Positions 10,816-23,548 of a stretch of DNA of 64,000 bases are shown one piece after another. How positions within the stretch are numbered: position 1 is the first letter of the stretch; each line of letters opens with the position of its first letter. The stretch covers positions 22,419,284 to 22,483,283 of the forward strand of contig CM060967.1 of assembly GCA_030765045.1 (NCBI GenBank). Reading direction: 5' to 3'. A program made the translations under genes and the position numbers. The notes under the pieces are model-generated. The model was not told the origin of the DNA and made no database searches. It saw nothing but the letters and a program-made list of their open reading frames with translations. The DNA is from Tenodera sinensis. Taxonomy: Eukaryota; Arthropoda; Insecta; Mantodea; Mantidae.

Positions 10816-12687
10816 TCCGGTAACAGAGGAGCCTGTCCAAAAAAAAAAAAAAGCGCAAGCTGAGATCCCATACAGTCCTTCCAAGAGAAGCTTGGTATCA
10901 ATTTTAAATTTTAAACCTCCATATTTGTATTCACACACTGAAAAGCAGCCGTTTAGGAGCAAAGTTGCTACCTTCCTTCTACCCTCAACCTTATCATAAC
11001 CCGTCACCCTGCAAAACCCCACATCCCATCAGATAGTGGTTAAGCCCTAAAAGGATAGATACATGAAAGACACACCCTGGGTTGTTCTCAGCCTGCCAAC
11101 AGCGGTTATAGAAATTTGTGGAAGGCTTTGTTCAGGGCAGTCCTTTCTTTTGTTTCATTCTTTAATATTGTTAGTCATTAAAACCCAAAGCATTTGAAAG
11201 AATCCACTCCTAATATATTTCCTGATGATGGGAGAGATGCAAATTTCTGAAACGTCGATGGCTCTTCATCACTGCTTATATTTCCTCTGGCATTCAGTTG
11301 AGGTTATTGAGTCAATTATTATGCTAAACAAGTTAGCAGAAAGAAAATCCCCTTGTTAAATACGCATTTCTATCTTAGTACTATCATTAGTTTGTTATCA
11401 ATCTGGTAGGTTTATTTTCTTTAACATAACTATATACTATAACAAGGTAATACTGTGGTGATGCAATTTAATCAGATATAGGGGTGGTGTGGTGTCCGGT
11501 ACCGCTGGATAATAGTGAGTGCGTGTTAAGATGGACCATATTAAGTTTGGGCAGGGTGCCCTGACACCGAGCTGGGACTTGGGGAGAAGATTAGTTAAGT
11601 TGAATGCAAGAAGAGTTTATAAAAAATATGTAGATTGTTGTTCTAGGTTGGAAAGTGTTCTTGGAAGATTTACACGGACATTATTTGGAGGTGGCAGACA
11701 CGAAACGCTTGTTTGTTTGTTTACGCTCATGGAAACGTAAGTGAAATGTGTTTTCGTAATGTCCTGCAACTGGATTTGAAAGTCACAATGACATCCAAAT
11801 TATCATGGTTCGGCAAATCGTGCTACTTTACCCGTATGTCCGTTTTATGTACTCAAAACATGTAAAATAGTTCCGCAGGAACGAAACAGCAATATGTTCT
11901 AAAAGGCTAGTTCTGTAACTTGTTCAAATTAATGTAATAACTTTTTCCCACCCGATATTGAAACTTTTGGAGACGGACTTTCAGATAAAAGTAGTGCTTT
12001 CGGTGCTGTAATGAACAATGACAAGGTTTCTTATTATATTAGACAGAAGGGAGCTGATTAAGGCTCCATTTGTTGTATTAATCTTCAGCTAAAGTAGATA
12101 GATGAACCCGTTGGCTACAAGAAATTACGTTTTAATTCCAGCTGAAAGCTTCCCTGCCGTTGGCTGTCTTTATAAACAGCACTGTTTCACTTTAATCAAA
12201 CAAATGTGTGGGAAATTTGTAACCTTATAGGTACCAGGCATATTAACGGCTACAGGGCACGAACTCGCTTCCTTTAAATTCCTCGACAAGAAATAACTTT
12301 ACAGGAAGGTGGGAAATTTATTGGTAATCTTCTTAGTGGAGCGGGGTTCGAATACGCCCATAAAACTGACTTGAGTTAGCCACTTTTACAAAATATTGAC
12401 ATTGGAGGTTTAATGTAAATGTCTGAATTACACTACTGCTTTTAAGTAATGCATATACTGAGTTTTTAAATGTAAATGAGCAAAATTTTGAATTTTGTAC
12501 CATGTAAATATGAATAACTTTCGCCAAATATATTTCACGACCCGTCTTGCTTAAAATTCCAGTGTTTATGTTTAAATGATAATGCTTAAATTAATTTCGC
12601 TCTAATCTTCTGGTAAATGCTTAATTTAAAAGTTAGTATCTGAGGAAATTTTATTGGTGCTATATTCATTGACACACAATATATACA
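10816..12687. other. Unassigned intergenic DNA
   Basis: Holds an A-run at about 10840. A segment near 11221-11262 (CCTGATGATGGGAGAG then TCTGAAACGTCG) is in the style of a retroelement 3' end, but nothing flanks it to prove this. A 73-codon plus frame at 11519-11740 has no recognised motif. Otherwise nothing is seen. Confidence 0.45.
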
Positions 12688-13543
12688 GAAAAATCTGATG
12701 TGTTGCACTCACATGACTTTCTCTACTCTTGTACTAACTATTCTAACAAACTCTTATTCCTATATCTCCATGTTAGTTAAAATATTCGTACAAATTATCT
12801 TATTGCTTATTTCCTTGTAGGTACAAGGGGAATATTAGAATACAGAAGGCTTTGTGGGACAGTCAAATCTTTTTGACCTTTGAGATTCCGTTCTCTTTGC
12901 ACGATTAACATATAAAAAAATGAACAACGTTGTTGCATTTCGCTAAAGTTCTAAGTTTTCCGGAACTCACACACATAACAAGGAATATCTCCGAAATGGT
13001 TCATCCTACAAGAAAATTTATTGAGACATAAACTGTGTATTTTAGCAAGATCTACATTTCTTATAGTATAATTTGGTCTATCTCTAACGGTTTACCAGTT
13101 ATGCAAAAGTCGTGCAGAGTAAATACGACTACAGGGGCTATAGCCAGAAAATTCAAGATATACATTTCATTTGTTATAAAAATATCTCAAACATGTGACA
13201 TTTTAATCAAAATCGTTAGAGCCATTTTCAATAAATTCAAAATTTTGGAAAAATTTTCCATGTAAAGGGTATTAAAGGGTGAGGCTATTTTCTTCAAAAT
13301 CCTCGTGTCGCATCCTTGAAAGACACTAAACTTAAATACTTACTTTGGTATTTAACCTACTTTTCATTTTTGAGTTATGCTGTTCACAGACTGACAGACA
13401 CACAGACACACACGGACCTTTTTCTAAAAATGCTTTTTTGGATTCAGGGGGCCTCAAAACATATATTTCCGGTGAAATCTCGACATCGAATTTTTGGGTG
13501 GAATACAATACTTCCCCTACTTACCAGTAGAGAAAGTAAAAAT
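12688..13543 (-). mobile_element. HINE-like element, copy 4 (full length)
   Basis: Well-preserved reversed copy with ATCTGATGTGTTGCACTCAC at one end and CAGTAGAGAAAGTAAAAAT at the other. The microsatellite is CTGACAGACACACAGACACA. The mid-element block carries a short open frame also seen in four other copies. Confidence 0.82.
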
Positions 13544-13634
13544 TGGTACAAATTATCTTGCTGCTTATTTCTTTGTAGCTAAAAGGGGAATATGAGACTA
13601 CAGTAGGCTTTGAGCGATAGTCAAATGTTTTAAC
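13544..13634 (-). mobile_element. HINE fragment fused to copy 4
   Basis: Directly continues from the end of copy 4 with GGTACAAATTATCTTGCTGC and the GATAGTCAAATGTTTTAA block, i.e. an internal piece of a second reversed copy lacking both ends. This is a head-to-tail chimeric junction. Confidence 0.65.
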
Positions 13635-13960
13635 GTCAGAACATGATCTGGAGGTAACATAGAAACTAGCAAAGCACTTCCACAGTGGAGTAAATCCTTG
13701 CTGGTGTTAGGATAAACCCTTGTGCTAAGTGAAATGTTAACAATGATGGTGTGTTTATGTGGGTGATATCAGGTGTAGATGTTCCTCCTTTGGGATAGCC
13801 GCTGTGCCTGTTTATGAATTATTCATGACGCTGCTCGCCAGGGCGTGGTGGTTGGGTCCTGCTTCTTCCCTTTTCACTACACTGGAATTAAACAGCAAGA
13901 AACGCAAGCTATCGAGTAATGGCTACACGCGCACCTACTGTTTCTATATTTACACTATAC

Positions 13961-14003
13961 AAATCTGATGTGCTACACTCATATGACTTTCTCTATCCAA
14001 CAT
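13961..14003 (-). mobile_element. Isolated HINE hairpin end
   Basis: AAATCTGATGTGCTACACTC then TGACTTTCTCTAT is the reversed terminal 40 bp of the family, ending about 25 bp before a forward copy. Confidence 0.55.
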
Positions 14004-14029
14004 CGCTTATTACTTTGTATTCTATGCAC

Positions 14030-14103
14030 AGTAAGAAGAGGAAGTATTGTATTCCACTGAAAAATTCGATGTCGAGATTTCACCGGAAATAAAGTTGCCC
14101 TGA

Positions 14104-14154
<51 letters not shown>

Positions 14155-14770
14155 GAAAACGTTCCCTCTGTGTGTGTGTGTGTGTGTATCAGTCTTCGTT
14201 TCCCGAAAAACGAAAGTCCATTAAAAACCAAATTTGGTATTTAAATTTAATGTCTTTCGAAAATTTTGGTTTTGATTTTCTTGAAAATGGCTCTAACCAT
14301 TTTGATTAAAATAACATGTTTAAGACATTGTTATGAAAAATGAAATGTATATTTTGAATTTTCTGGCTATAGCCTATATAATTCTGTTTACTCTGGATGA
14401 TTTTTGAATAACTCGTAAACCGTCAGAAATAGACCAAGTCTTACTCTATAAAAAATCTAGATGACGCTAAAGCACAATCAATGTCCAAATTAATTCTGTT
14501 GTAGTGTGAACCATTTTGAACATATTGCTTGTTGTGTCAGTTCTGGAAAACTTTCGTCAAATGGAACATCGTAATTCATTTCTTATATGTTAATAGTGCA
14601 AAGAGAACAGAATCTCAAAGCTTTGAAAGATTTGACTATCGCTCAAAGCTTAATGTATTCCCATATTACCCTTGTACCTACAAGGAAATAAGCAATAAGA
14701 TAATTTCTGTAAATGTTTATCTCAACTAACACGAAGAAGATCTTAACAGCTTTGGCGAAGAATGGGTATA
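14030..14770 (+). mobile_element. HINE-like element, copy 5
   Basis: Forward copy lacking the canonical 5' sub-terminal repeat and losing identity before the 3' hairpin. A run of about 43 A (14108-14151) has expanded where other copies read CCAAAAAAAGCA. The microsatellite is (TG)n at 14170-14188. Confidence 0.7.
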
Positions 14771-15699
14771 GTCATTAAAAGGATATACATCAGATGTTTT
14801 AAAATTTGAAAGTTATTTAAATATAAGCATTATGCTTACATTCATAAAATTTATGCACGTAAGACTAAAGAGAACATTTATATTAATAAGACTGCGGAAA
14901 AAGCTAGCTATGGTAATTTCGGCAATTTTAACTATGAAGCATTAGTGAGCATTCAATTCAAAATTTGGGAAATCTTTGATTAAGATGATGGATAGAGCTA
15001 AAATATCAGTATTGTTTATATATCATTGCTTTGTTTATTTGTTAGCACACAAGAGAATATAGCTACAGAAAGCGTCGCGTCGCATTACTGGCTATTTTTA
15101 ATCAGTGGGTGCAGCTTAAAATCTGCTGTGTGCGTGTGAAAAAGAAAATGAAGCTAATAATAAAAGCGCGGTATTTTCATATATACTAATTTGCGGAGTG
15201 TTCTCATATAGATATACAGCTGAATCGGTTAACTCTTATAAGTATGGCTTCCTAACCAAATATAATTCCATTATTTTGTTTATACAACACAATTTCTTAA
15301 GTGCCATCATTAATATCCATTTGATCATTCCTCTGATTTTCAAGTCCATACACCCAATTCAGAAACGAAAAATCACTTAAAATCAATCTATACGAGTCCC
15401 ATCCCAAACTATAGTTTACGCAGACAAATTTTTAAACAATTAAAATGCCACATTTTAAAGGAATATTCATAACAAATGAAATGTAGGGAAACGAGTGGAG
15501 GGGAGGCCTATGTTTTATAGTTGGAGTGCTGCCATCTTCGGGAAACTACGTAAACTTCATCAGTAGACAGAAGCCATTGTTTCAGCATCACGTGACCTCA
15601 TTCCCACGTAGGATCCTATGCTATTTGGGAAGTATGCACAATTTTTACTTATTTTCAAGGATACTAATGCGTGCTATACGTTGACAACGGTTAAATGTT
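14771..15699. other. Unassigned AT-rich DNA
   Basis: No repeat family or coding motif recognised. Short chance frames only. Confidence 0.4.
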
Positions 15700-17202
15700 A
15701 TATACCAGGTGAGTCAGCTGCCCCTTATTCTCGAGTTTTATGCAATCCGCATTTTACACTCCAACATGAAAACATCGACCCCATTACCAGGTTCTACCCG
15801 CGTATTTAACATGGATGTTAAACACTCAATGAAATTAGTACTAATATAGATATTATCACATAGGTTTTTAATATATTCGTAATTAGACAGCTGACGTTTG
15901 CACTTCTGCAAATGTTCACTGGAACCAGCGAATATTACATCTTAAACGGAATGTTTACCTCACACGTTGCTAGGTAGCTCAGTTGGAACGGGCGCAAGAC
16001 TCCGAAGTAATCTGTCTGCTGTGAAGGTGGTTCGAATCACCTGCATCTACTAATTTTTCTTTCCCGTGCAATCCTCACAATTTACAAACTATTATTCTGA
16101 AAACTGTTACTATATTCATTTTTATTGTTTTATTTATGTTTTATGACAGTGTTTGATGTTTCTTTATTGGTGAACTACAATTATGTAGTTGTTTAAACAC
16201 ACCTATAGGTAGGTGCAATTGAAATAAGGATCATTTATACACATTTGAACACAGAAAGCAAGGAAATTACATTGTCAGAGTTTAACATGGAAGTTAAACT
16301 CAATTTTGCACACAATGAATTATTGTGCTATTAAAAATGCAGACAACCAAAAACGATTTAAATTATAATGTCCTAAATCCTCAGGAACTTCATAATTAGA
16401 TTGTTGTGAATTCGGTTTCCAAGTTTTGATGAACATAAAAAAAAATGTTTACAATGCTGAGAGTGGAACCTGTGTCATTGGGGGTTAAGCGCAGAGGACC
16501 CGTCACAATCCTATTCAGCTATTTCGAGACTTCCTGAAAGCACGTACCACGTCCAATATTAGGACTTGTATGCCTGGCGCTATGCCATTGCCACCTCGCA
16601 AGTTTTCGGGCTTGATTTAGCCTTTTAAGACAGTTTTAATCATTTGCTGGGCGATTTAATATTATTACTTAAATGGCAAAAACTGCTATGCATATTAACT
16701 GAGATATACGAGGCGTAGTTCACGCAAAAATGCAAATAAACTGTTGTTTAATAATATGTCCGTTTTGACTGTACGGGTCCATGATGGATGAGGCGTGTCT
16801 AAATTTTTCCTAATTTTTGGCAAGCAGTCCCTGCTCTAAGTACAAGAATCAACCATTTTCTTTTTAGCTGACGTTGTTAGTGTACTCATATGATAGGTCC
16901 ATTTTTTCCGAGGCGTTTACTGAATTACGTTGCTATGTATACTTTAATAAAGATTTTGTAAAATCGGCTGGAAACCGGAATTTGCTCTCAGTAAACGAGT
17001 CGTATGTTTTTGAGGTGTACTTTAGCGAGGAGTACGTTCTGTCCCTTAAAGTACTGTGGCTCTCAATTTTGCTGATTCCTCTCATTAAGAACGTCGAGCA
17101 ATACATTTTAGTAAGCACAAAATGGACTAAGTCGCACATGCCGTTAGATGGGTGGCCTACCTTCCAAAAAAATAAGGCGTGGCTGACTCACCTGGTATAT
17201 AC
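15700..17202. mobile_element. TIR-bounded element (about 1.5 kb), non-autonomous
   Basis: The ends are inverted copies of each other. The left end (15700-15729) begins ATATACCAGGTGAGTCAGC. The right end (17171-17200) is its reverse complement, with 27 of 30 positions identical including the inner CCTTATT. Both termini sit in TATATA contexts, consistent with TA-targeting IS630-Tc1-mariner transposons. No transposase motif is visible inside. The interior holds a SINE-like head at 15965-16052 and a 112-codon plus frame (16874-17212) without recognised domains. A deletion derivative or MITE-like passenger is likely. Confidence 0.55.
15965..16052 (+). mobile_element. tRNA-like SINE head or tRNA pseudogene
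   Basis: A-box-like TAGCTCAGTTGG and B-box-like GGTTCGAATCACC are about 55 bp apart. The T-arm does not fold with a standard 7-base loop, so a working tRNA is unlikely. It lies within the 15.7-17.2 kb TIR element. Confidence 0.55.
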
Positions 17203-18299
17203 CTCTGAATAGTATGTCTTATTAGCTACAAAATTGTGTGTGTCAATCCAGTTTTCACTGGCTTTCATCTAGCCCAAATGTAACCTAAAGGTTAGCTTGG
17301 GGGCATGACGGGGAGGGGCAAATCGGGGAGGAGGCTGCTACAGCCGAGGATACAGACCCTGAACAACAGATGCCAAAAGATCCAAGAATTACTTCGATAG
17401 AACCGTGCTACGGGAATCAAGCAATTGTATCAACCTGTAAAATACCTGAAAAATCACCAGCTGAATAATTTTAGCCATTCAAAATTGGATAACAAAAGAA
17501 AACGCTCCAGTAGAAGTGGAAAAACAGCTGTTTTAACTGAATCTCCTGGCAACAATGAATTATTTTGACGAAATTGAAAGAAAATAATCGTCCAAAACTT
17601 CTGAACCAAAACGAAAATTGTACACAAAGGGTCCTAATCAAACGAAGAAACAGAAGAAGCACCTTACTGTCAAGGAAAAGTCTTAAACCAGCCTTCATGC
17701 TCAAAAGACCATAAAATGAGTTGAAGTGACAGTAAAAATGATGGACGATGTTTACTTCTCACAATGTGGTGTATTGCATGTGGGCGTTGGGCCCACAATT
17801 CTTGCACGGGTGCAGAAAGTGATGAGAACGAGACAATTCATATTTGTATGTTACAGGAAAAACATAAATAGGAAAAGATTCTAAATGAGGTGTAAAAATC
17901 TCATTAAACCTTTTAATTTTTTAATCACCGATTAGTCCAGAAATCTTTTTTTATCTTAGTTATAAAGTGGTATTTATATCGGTTCCCCATCTTACACCGC
18001 ATATGGGGCAAAATGGGGAAAGTGTAATTTTTTTCAAATTGGGTTTATATTACTAAATCCATAACATTTGCAAATTACTTGTGTTTATGATTGTAGTTTA
18101 ATAGTTGAAAAAACAAATTATAATAAAAACTGCTTTTATTTGTTTATTTTTACCCACTTTGTAAGGAGTTAAAGTCAAGTTCCCCAGCGTGCCCCGCCTT
18201 TCCCTATAAGAGATAGGTAAAATATTTTATTTACGTACGATTTAAATTTAAAGAACAAAACTTAAGTCAAGTACAACTTATTTGCTGTTTCTCTTTTGT
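17203..18299. other. Unassigned AT-rich DNA
   Basis: No gene or known repeat. The segment around 17300-17720 has A-rich minus/plus short frames only. Confidence 0.4.
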
Positions 18300-18603
18300 G
18301 GAGTTAACCTTTCCGAAATATTCCTTGTTGTTGCGTTTTAAAATTCTTACACATTTCTGAGATAACTCGTTATTCTCTCTCTCTCTCACGAGCATGAAAA
18401 GAGAAGATAATTTCAAAGCCGTCAGATAGTGCCCGTCTCTTACAGCATTTGATATTGCTTACAGCCTAACTCTGTACTTACAACCATAGAATAACACCAA
18501 ATGTGCAAATGTTTGTGTCGATTAACGTGAAGTAGATAAAATAATGATTGTATAAGTAATGAGTTAATGAGTTAAAGGTCACGTGAGTGCATCACATCGG
18601 ATT
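18300..18603 (+). mobile_element. Old HINE 3' half
   Basis: Strongly diverged. TTAACGTGAAGTAGATAAAA and the terminal TCACGTGAGTGCATCACATC-GGATTTT identify the forward 3' end. The sub-terminal AGTAGAGAAAGT has decayed to GAGTTAAAGGT. Confidence 0.5.
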
Positions 18604-18752
18604 TTATATTTTATGACAGTTATACTCTTGTGCAGGTTAATTTATAAGTTTCTCTGCAATAATGTAAATAATCTCAGTTTTATATGAGTTTAAAGTTATG
18701 TAGTGACATTTTGTAAATTTTTTTTTTAATTGGGTAACCAAAATGAAGGATG

Positions 18753-18753
18753 C

Positions 18754-18813
<60 letters not shown>
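18753..18813. repeat. (ATT)n microsatellite
   Basis: Uninterrupted trinucleotide array of about 60 bp. Confidence 0.97.
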
Positions 18814-18814
<1 letters not shown>

Positions 18815-19711
18815 AGACTCCTCTCTCTCCTTGATTCTCTCATAAAGATAATTTAAGATTAGAATTTAAGGTAAGTTAGAGAACGTTAGAAATAAGATCA
18901 GTAAACCTAAGAACTCCAAGCTTTTATTCTCACTTGGCGTTTTTGGGTGGAAGTTAATGAACCACACACTGCGGTAGTTCAATTAATTACTGGTACTTTT
19001 ATAACCTCTACTTCCAGACTTTCTTTGTAATTAACTCTGGCTTTAAATTAGTTAGCTAAGCTCTATCTAATTAACCAGTTTTCAGTTCTTGTGGGATAAC
19101 TTGGTGGCAAACGAACACATTGAAATATACTTAGCTCCCCTAAAAAGTGAAAGGAACTGCGCCAATGCGATCAGAGGCGTAGGTGGAACATATTTCGATT
19201 GTGCCGGTGTTACGTCTACTGGCCTTTGTGACGACAAAATTCTGAGCCGGAACACACAAAGTGTGCAGATTCGCTCGCTCGCCTGTCTGATGTAACTTGC
19301 AGGGGTTCGCATTTTCGCTCCGATTCATGCAAATACGATTAACGAACAACGATCGCAGTTTTACGATATGATTTCTCTATGAAAAGGTGGTGATTTACAA
19401 CGATTTATGTTTTGATTCTCATCAAAAACTTCTCGACTCTTTTATGGTCCATTGATGACCAGACTACCTTGCAAATACGGAGCCCTGGGTCGATTCCCGA
19501 TTAAATGCTGGTATCCTATTTTTTCGCTAGAATTATTCCCCGAACTTTCTAGGGTCAGTATGAATGACAGTAAAATTTATGTGTTTAAATTTCATTTTAT
19601 AAACAAACCCAAATAATAAGCAATATTAAACGGAATAGAATTGTTGCGGAATAGAATATATAGGAACAACCTTATAAGACTATTATATAACATTATTGAA
19701 AAGATTGAAAT
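18814..19711. other. Unassigned DNA with a GC-richer patch
   Basis: 19080-19350 is GC-richer than its surroundings and open in several frames on both strands. No motif is recognised. Confidence 0.4.
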
Positions 19712-19970
19712 AAAAATCTGATATATTGCGCTGGCATGACTTTCTCTACTCTTGAAGTTATCTTATTACTAATATCCTTTTAGGTGCAAGGGGAATATGG
19801 GAATACAGTAGACTTTGAGTGATAGTCAGATCTTTTAAAGCTTTTATATTGCGTTCTTTGCACAACTAACATATTTAAAAAATGTATCTGGACATAAATG
19901 CTGTGTTTTAGCAGAATCTACATATTTTATATAGTAAGGTTTGGTCTATATTAGTCTATATCTACAGGGT
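19712..19970 (-). mobile_element. HINE-like element, copy 6 (truncated)
   Basis: Reversed copy starting AAAAATCTGATATATTGC. It has internal deletions and is lost shortly after the GGTTTGGTCTAT block. Confidence 0.65.
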
Positions 19971-20061
19971 CGAATAGTTATAGATTATAATAATTGTAAT
20001 ACAAATAAATATTTATTTACATTTATTTAATGTTCTGAACGAACTCCCTGTGTATCTCTGT

Positions 20062-20929
20062 TTTTTACTTTCTCTACTGGTAAATAGGCGAAGTATTGTA
20101 TTCCACCCAAAAATTCGATGTCAAGATTTCACCGGAAATACATGTTTTGAGGCCCCTGAATCCAAAAAAAGCATTTTTAGAAAAAGGTACGTGTGTGTGT
20201 CTGTGGGTCTGTGTCAGTATGTCAGTCTGTGGACAGCATAACTCAAAAACGAAAAGTCGGTTCAAAACCAAAGTTGGTATTTAAGTTTAATATCTTTCAA
20301 GGATGCGACACGAAGATTTTGAAGCAAATAGCCCCACCCTAAACTACCCTTTACATGGAAAATTTTTCGAAAATTTTGATTTTCTTGAAAATGGCTCAAA
20401 CGATTTTGATAAAAATATCATATGTTTGAGATATTTTGATGACAAATGAAATGTATATCTTGAATTTTCTGGCTATAGCCCCTGTAGTCGTATTTACTCT
20501 GGACGACTTTTGCATAACTGGTAAACCGTTAGAGATAGACCAAATCATACTATACAAAAAATGTAGATCTTGCTAAAATACACAATTTATGTTGCAATAA
20601 ATTTTCTTGTAGGGTGAACCATTTCGTAGATATTCCTTGTTATGTGTGTGAGTTTCGGAAAACTTAGAGCTTTCGTGAAATGGATCATCGTTGTCATTTT
20701 TTTATATGTTAAGTGTGCAAAGACAACAGAATCTCAAACATTTAACTATCGCACAAAGCCTACTGTATTCTAATATTCCCCTTGCACCTACAAGGAAATA
20801 AGCAATAAGATAATTTGTACAAATGTGTATCTCAACTATTAAGAAAGAAGATGTAAGAATAAGAGTTTGTAAGAATGGTTAGTACAAGAGTAGAGAAAGT
20901 CATGTGAGTGCAACACATCAGATTTTTTT
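20062..20929 (+). mobile_element. HINE-like element, copy 7 (full length)
   Basis: Forward copy of about 868 bp, useful as a reference. It has TTTTTACTTTCTCTACTGG at 20062, the microsatellite GTGTGTGTCTGTGGGTCTGT at about 20191, AGTAGAGAAAGT at 20889-20900, the ATGTG/CACAT hairpin at 20902-20918 and CAGATTTTT to 20927. Confidence 0.85.
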
Positions 20930-21452
20930 TTTGTTCCTTTCTGCCTTACCTTAAAAGCCAGTTTGATATTATCACTGGGTCGTATATATGTAGTATAATA
21001 TGGCGAAGGGAATTCCTGGAAGAGAACAAATGAAACCGCAAGGCTCGCTACTTCACAGCGCTTTTCTTTCACCTCAGTCCTTGACAACTCTCAAACGAGC
21101 TGCTTTATTGTGCCTGGAGTGGGTGGATGTATGTGCCTTTTATTTTCCTCACGGCTTATCCATTTTGATGCCTAGTGCCTCCATCATTCATTACGCCTTG
21201 TTTACCGATTCTGGCTAAAAAGCACACAGACCCCTTCTCTTTTATCGAAGGTCGCATTCGCTTGCCGAGCGAGCACATTTTTCATTGCCTGTCGACGTTT
21301 ATGCCAAGTAAACAGGCAGTATGTACGTCAACAAGAACTCCTGGATAAGCACCACCGCAATTTGGCAATTGAGAAAGGTGGTAGCAGCAGTCAGTGGCGG
21401 GCCTACTTCCAACACTCGCACTTCATGCTAAAAATGGCTCTTCGATCTCTCA
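20930..21452. other. Spacer between two HINE copies
   Basis: GC-richer than its flanks. It has a 72-codon plus frame at 21000-21218 and an 82-codon minus frame opposite it, without recognised motifs. Confidence 0.4.
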
Positions 21453-22247
21453 ATTTTTACTTTCTCCACTATGGTTAGTAAAGTAGAGTAAGTATTGAAT
21501 TCCACCCAAAAATTCGATGTCCAGATTTCACCGGAAATATGTCTTGAGACCCCCTGAATCCCAAAAAAGCATTTTTAGATAAAAGTTCGTGTGTGTCTGT
21601 CTGTGGACAGTAAAACTCAAAAACGAAAAGTCGGTTAAAAGCCAAAGATTTTTGAAGAAAATAGCCCCACACTTTACATGGAAAATTTTTATTTTCTTGA
21701 AAATGGCTCTAACGATTTTGATTAAACTGTCATATGTTTGAGATATTTTTATGAAAAATGAAATGTATATCTTGAATTTTCTGATTATAGCCCCTGTAGT
21801 GGTATTTACTCTGGACGACTTTTGCATAACTGGTAAACCGTTAGAGATAGATCAAATCATACTATACAGACAATGTAGATCTTGCTAAAATACACAAATT
21901 ATGTCTCAATAAATTTTCTTGTAGGGTGAACCATTTCGGAGATATTCCTTTTTATATGTGTGAGTTTCGGAGAACTTAAAACTTTCGTGAAATGGAACAT
22001 TGTTGTTCACTTTTTATATTTTAAGTGTGCAAAGAGAACGGAATCTCAAAGCTTTAAAATATTTGACTATCGCACAAAGCCTACTGTATTCTAATATTCC
22101 CCTTGTACCTACAAGGAAATAAGCAATAAGATTCTTTGTACAAATGTTTATCTCAACTAACACGAAGAAGATATAGGAATAAGAGTTTGTAAGAATGGTT
22201 AGTACAAGAGTAGAGAAAGTCATGTGAGTGCAGCACATCAGATTTTT
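21453..22247 (+). mobile_element. HINE-like element, copy 8
   Basis: Forward copy with both ends. The segment just after the microsatellite is about 40-60 bp shorter than in copy 7. It ends at the hairpin and CAGATTTTT at about 22247. Confidence 0.82.
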
Positions 22248-22302
22248 ATAAAAAAGTCCGTGTGTGTGTCTGTCAGTCTGTGGACAGCATAACTCAAAAA
22301 CG
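22248..22302 (+). mobile_element. HINE microsatellite-region fragment fused to copy 8
   Basis: Directly after copy 8 the sequence jumps into AAAAAAGTCCGTGTGTGTGT and GACAGCATAACTCAAAAACG of a second forward copy, then ends. Confidence 0.65.
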
Positions 22303-22743
22303 TCATACGGTTGCGTCAGTGTTTATTAAGTTTTTCAATACAGTAATAAAATGTATATATTTAATACCTTGTTAAACACGAAATGTTTGTTGCAATTGAT
22401 TAAAGAAAATCCTTGAAAGAGGCAGAATTCGAAGCCTAATAGGGCTTAGTGATTGTCTATGCTGGTTCCACAATAAGCCTTGATTATCGATCCAATTACC
22501 GTCCATACCAAAGTCTACTTAATCCTGGCATTAGTCCGCAGCGCTTGAACAAGCATTTCTGAGAGGGATATCGGCGTCCTTCTTCTGGCGGCTTCTCTTA
22601 AAGTTGAAAGATACGAGTTTCTAGGTCTTCAGGATTTGTTCACAAATTTGTGTACCACGAAACATTGTAATATTTATTTCGGATATTTAAAGATTGTGTG
22701 TACAAAAGTGTGTCTTCAGTGGCCGGGAGGGGGTGCTAAGATA
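22303..22743. other. Unassigned spacer
   Basis: Nothing recognised. Confidence 0.4.
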
Positions 22744-23368
22744 TTTTTTACTTTCTATACTGGTAAGTAGGGGAAGTATTGTATTCCACCCAAAAATTCG
22801 ATGTCGAGATTTCACCGTAAATATATGTTTTGAGGCCCCCTGAATCCAAAAAAAGCATTTTTAGAAAAGGTCCGTGTGTGTGTCTGTGTGTCAGTCTGTC
22901 AGTCTGTGGACAGCATAACTCAAAAACGAAAAGTCGGTTAGAAACCAAAGTTGGTATTTAAGTTTAATGCCTTTCAAGGATGCGACACGAAGATTTTGAA
23001 GAAAATAGCCCCACCCTAAACTACCCTTTACGTGGAAAATTTTTCGAAAATTCTTATTTTCTTGAAAATGGCTCTAACGATTTTGATTAAAATGTCATAT
23101 GTTTGAGATATTTTGATGACAACTCTGGACGACTTTTGCATAATTGGTAAACCGTTAGAGATAGAGCAAATTATACTATACAAAAAATGTAGATCTTGGT
23201 AAAATACACAATTTATGTCGCAATAAATTTTCTTGTAGGGTGAACCATTTCGGAGATATACCTTGTTATGTGTGTCAGTTTCGGAAAACTTAGAACTTTC
23301 GTGAAATGGATCATCACTGTTAATTTTTTTATATGTCAAGTGTGCAAAGACAACAGAATCTCAAACAT
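22744..23368 (+). mobile_element. HINE-like element, copy 9 (3' end lost)
   Basis: Forward copy with TTTTTTACTTTCTATACTGG and TGTGTGTCTGTGTGTCAGTC. It lacks about 80 bp in the middle. It breaks off within the AGACAACAGAATCTCAAACAT block before the 3' hairpin. Confidence 0.78.
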
Positions 23369-23548
23369 GAGTTTCACCTGAAATATATATTTTGAGACCC
23401 CCTGAATCCAAACAGAGCATTTTTAGAAAAGTGTCCGTATGTGTGTTGGTTGAAAACCAGGGTTGGTATTTAAGATTAACGTCTTTCAAGGATGCGACCG
23501 AAGATTTTGAAGAAAATTGCTCCACCCTTAATTTTGATTTTTATAACT
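23369..23548 (+). mobile_element. HINE 5'-block fragment fused to copy 9
   Basis: Begins GAGTTTCACCTGAAATATAT and repeats the 5' block, microsatellite and CAAGGATGCGACC stretch of a second forward copy, with the microsatellite nearly absent. Confidence 0.65.

Noticed and set aside
10627..11022. 131-codon minus frame
   Set aside because: Antisense to the LINE RT-thumb fragment and running through an A-run; no motif.
11221..11262. Penelope-like or LINE 3' end
   Set aside because: Only a short phrase resembles one; there is no coding remnant or duplication.
15965..16052. Functional tRNA gene
   Set aside because: The T-arm and acceptor stem do not fold properly. Better read as a SINE head or pseudogene.
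16874..17212. 112-codon plus frame inside the 15.7 kb TIR element as a transposase
   Set aside because: Runs through the right TIR and contains no DDE-type motif.
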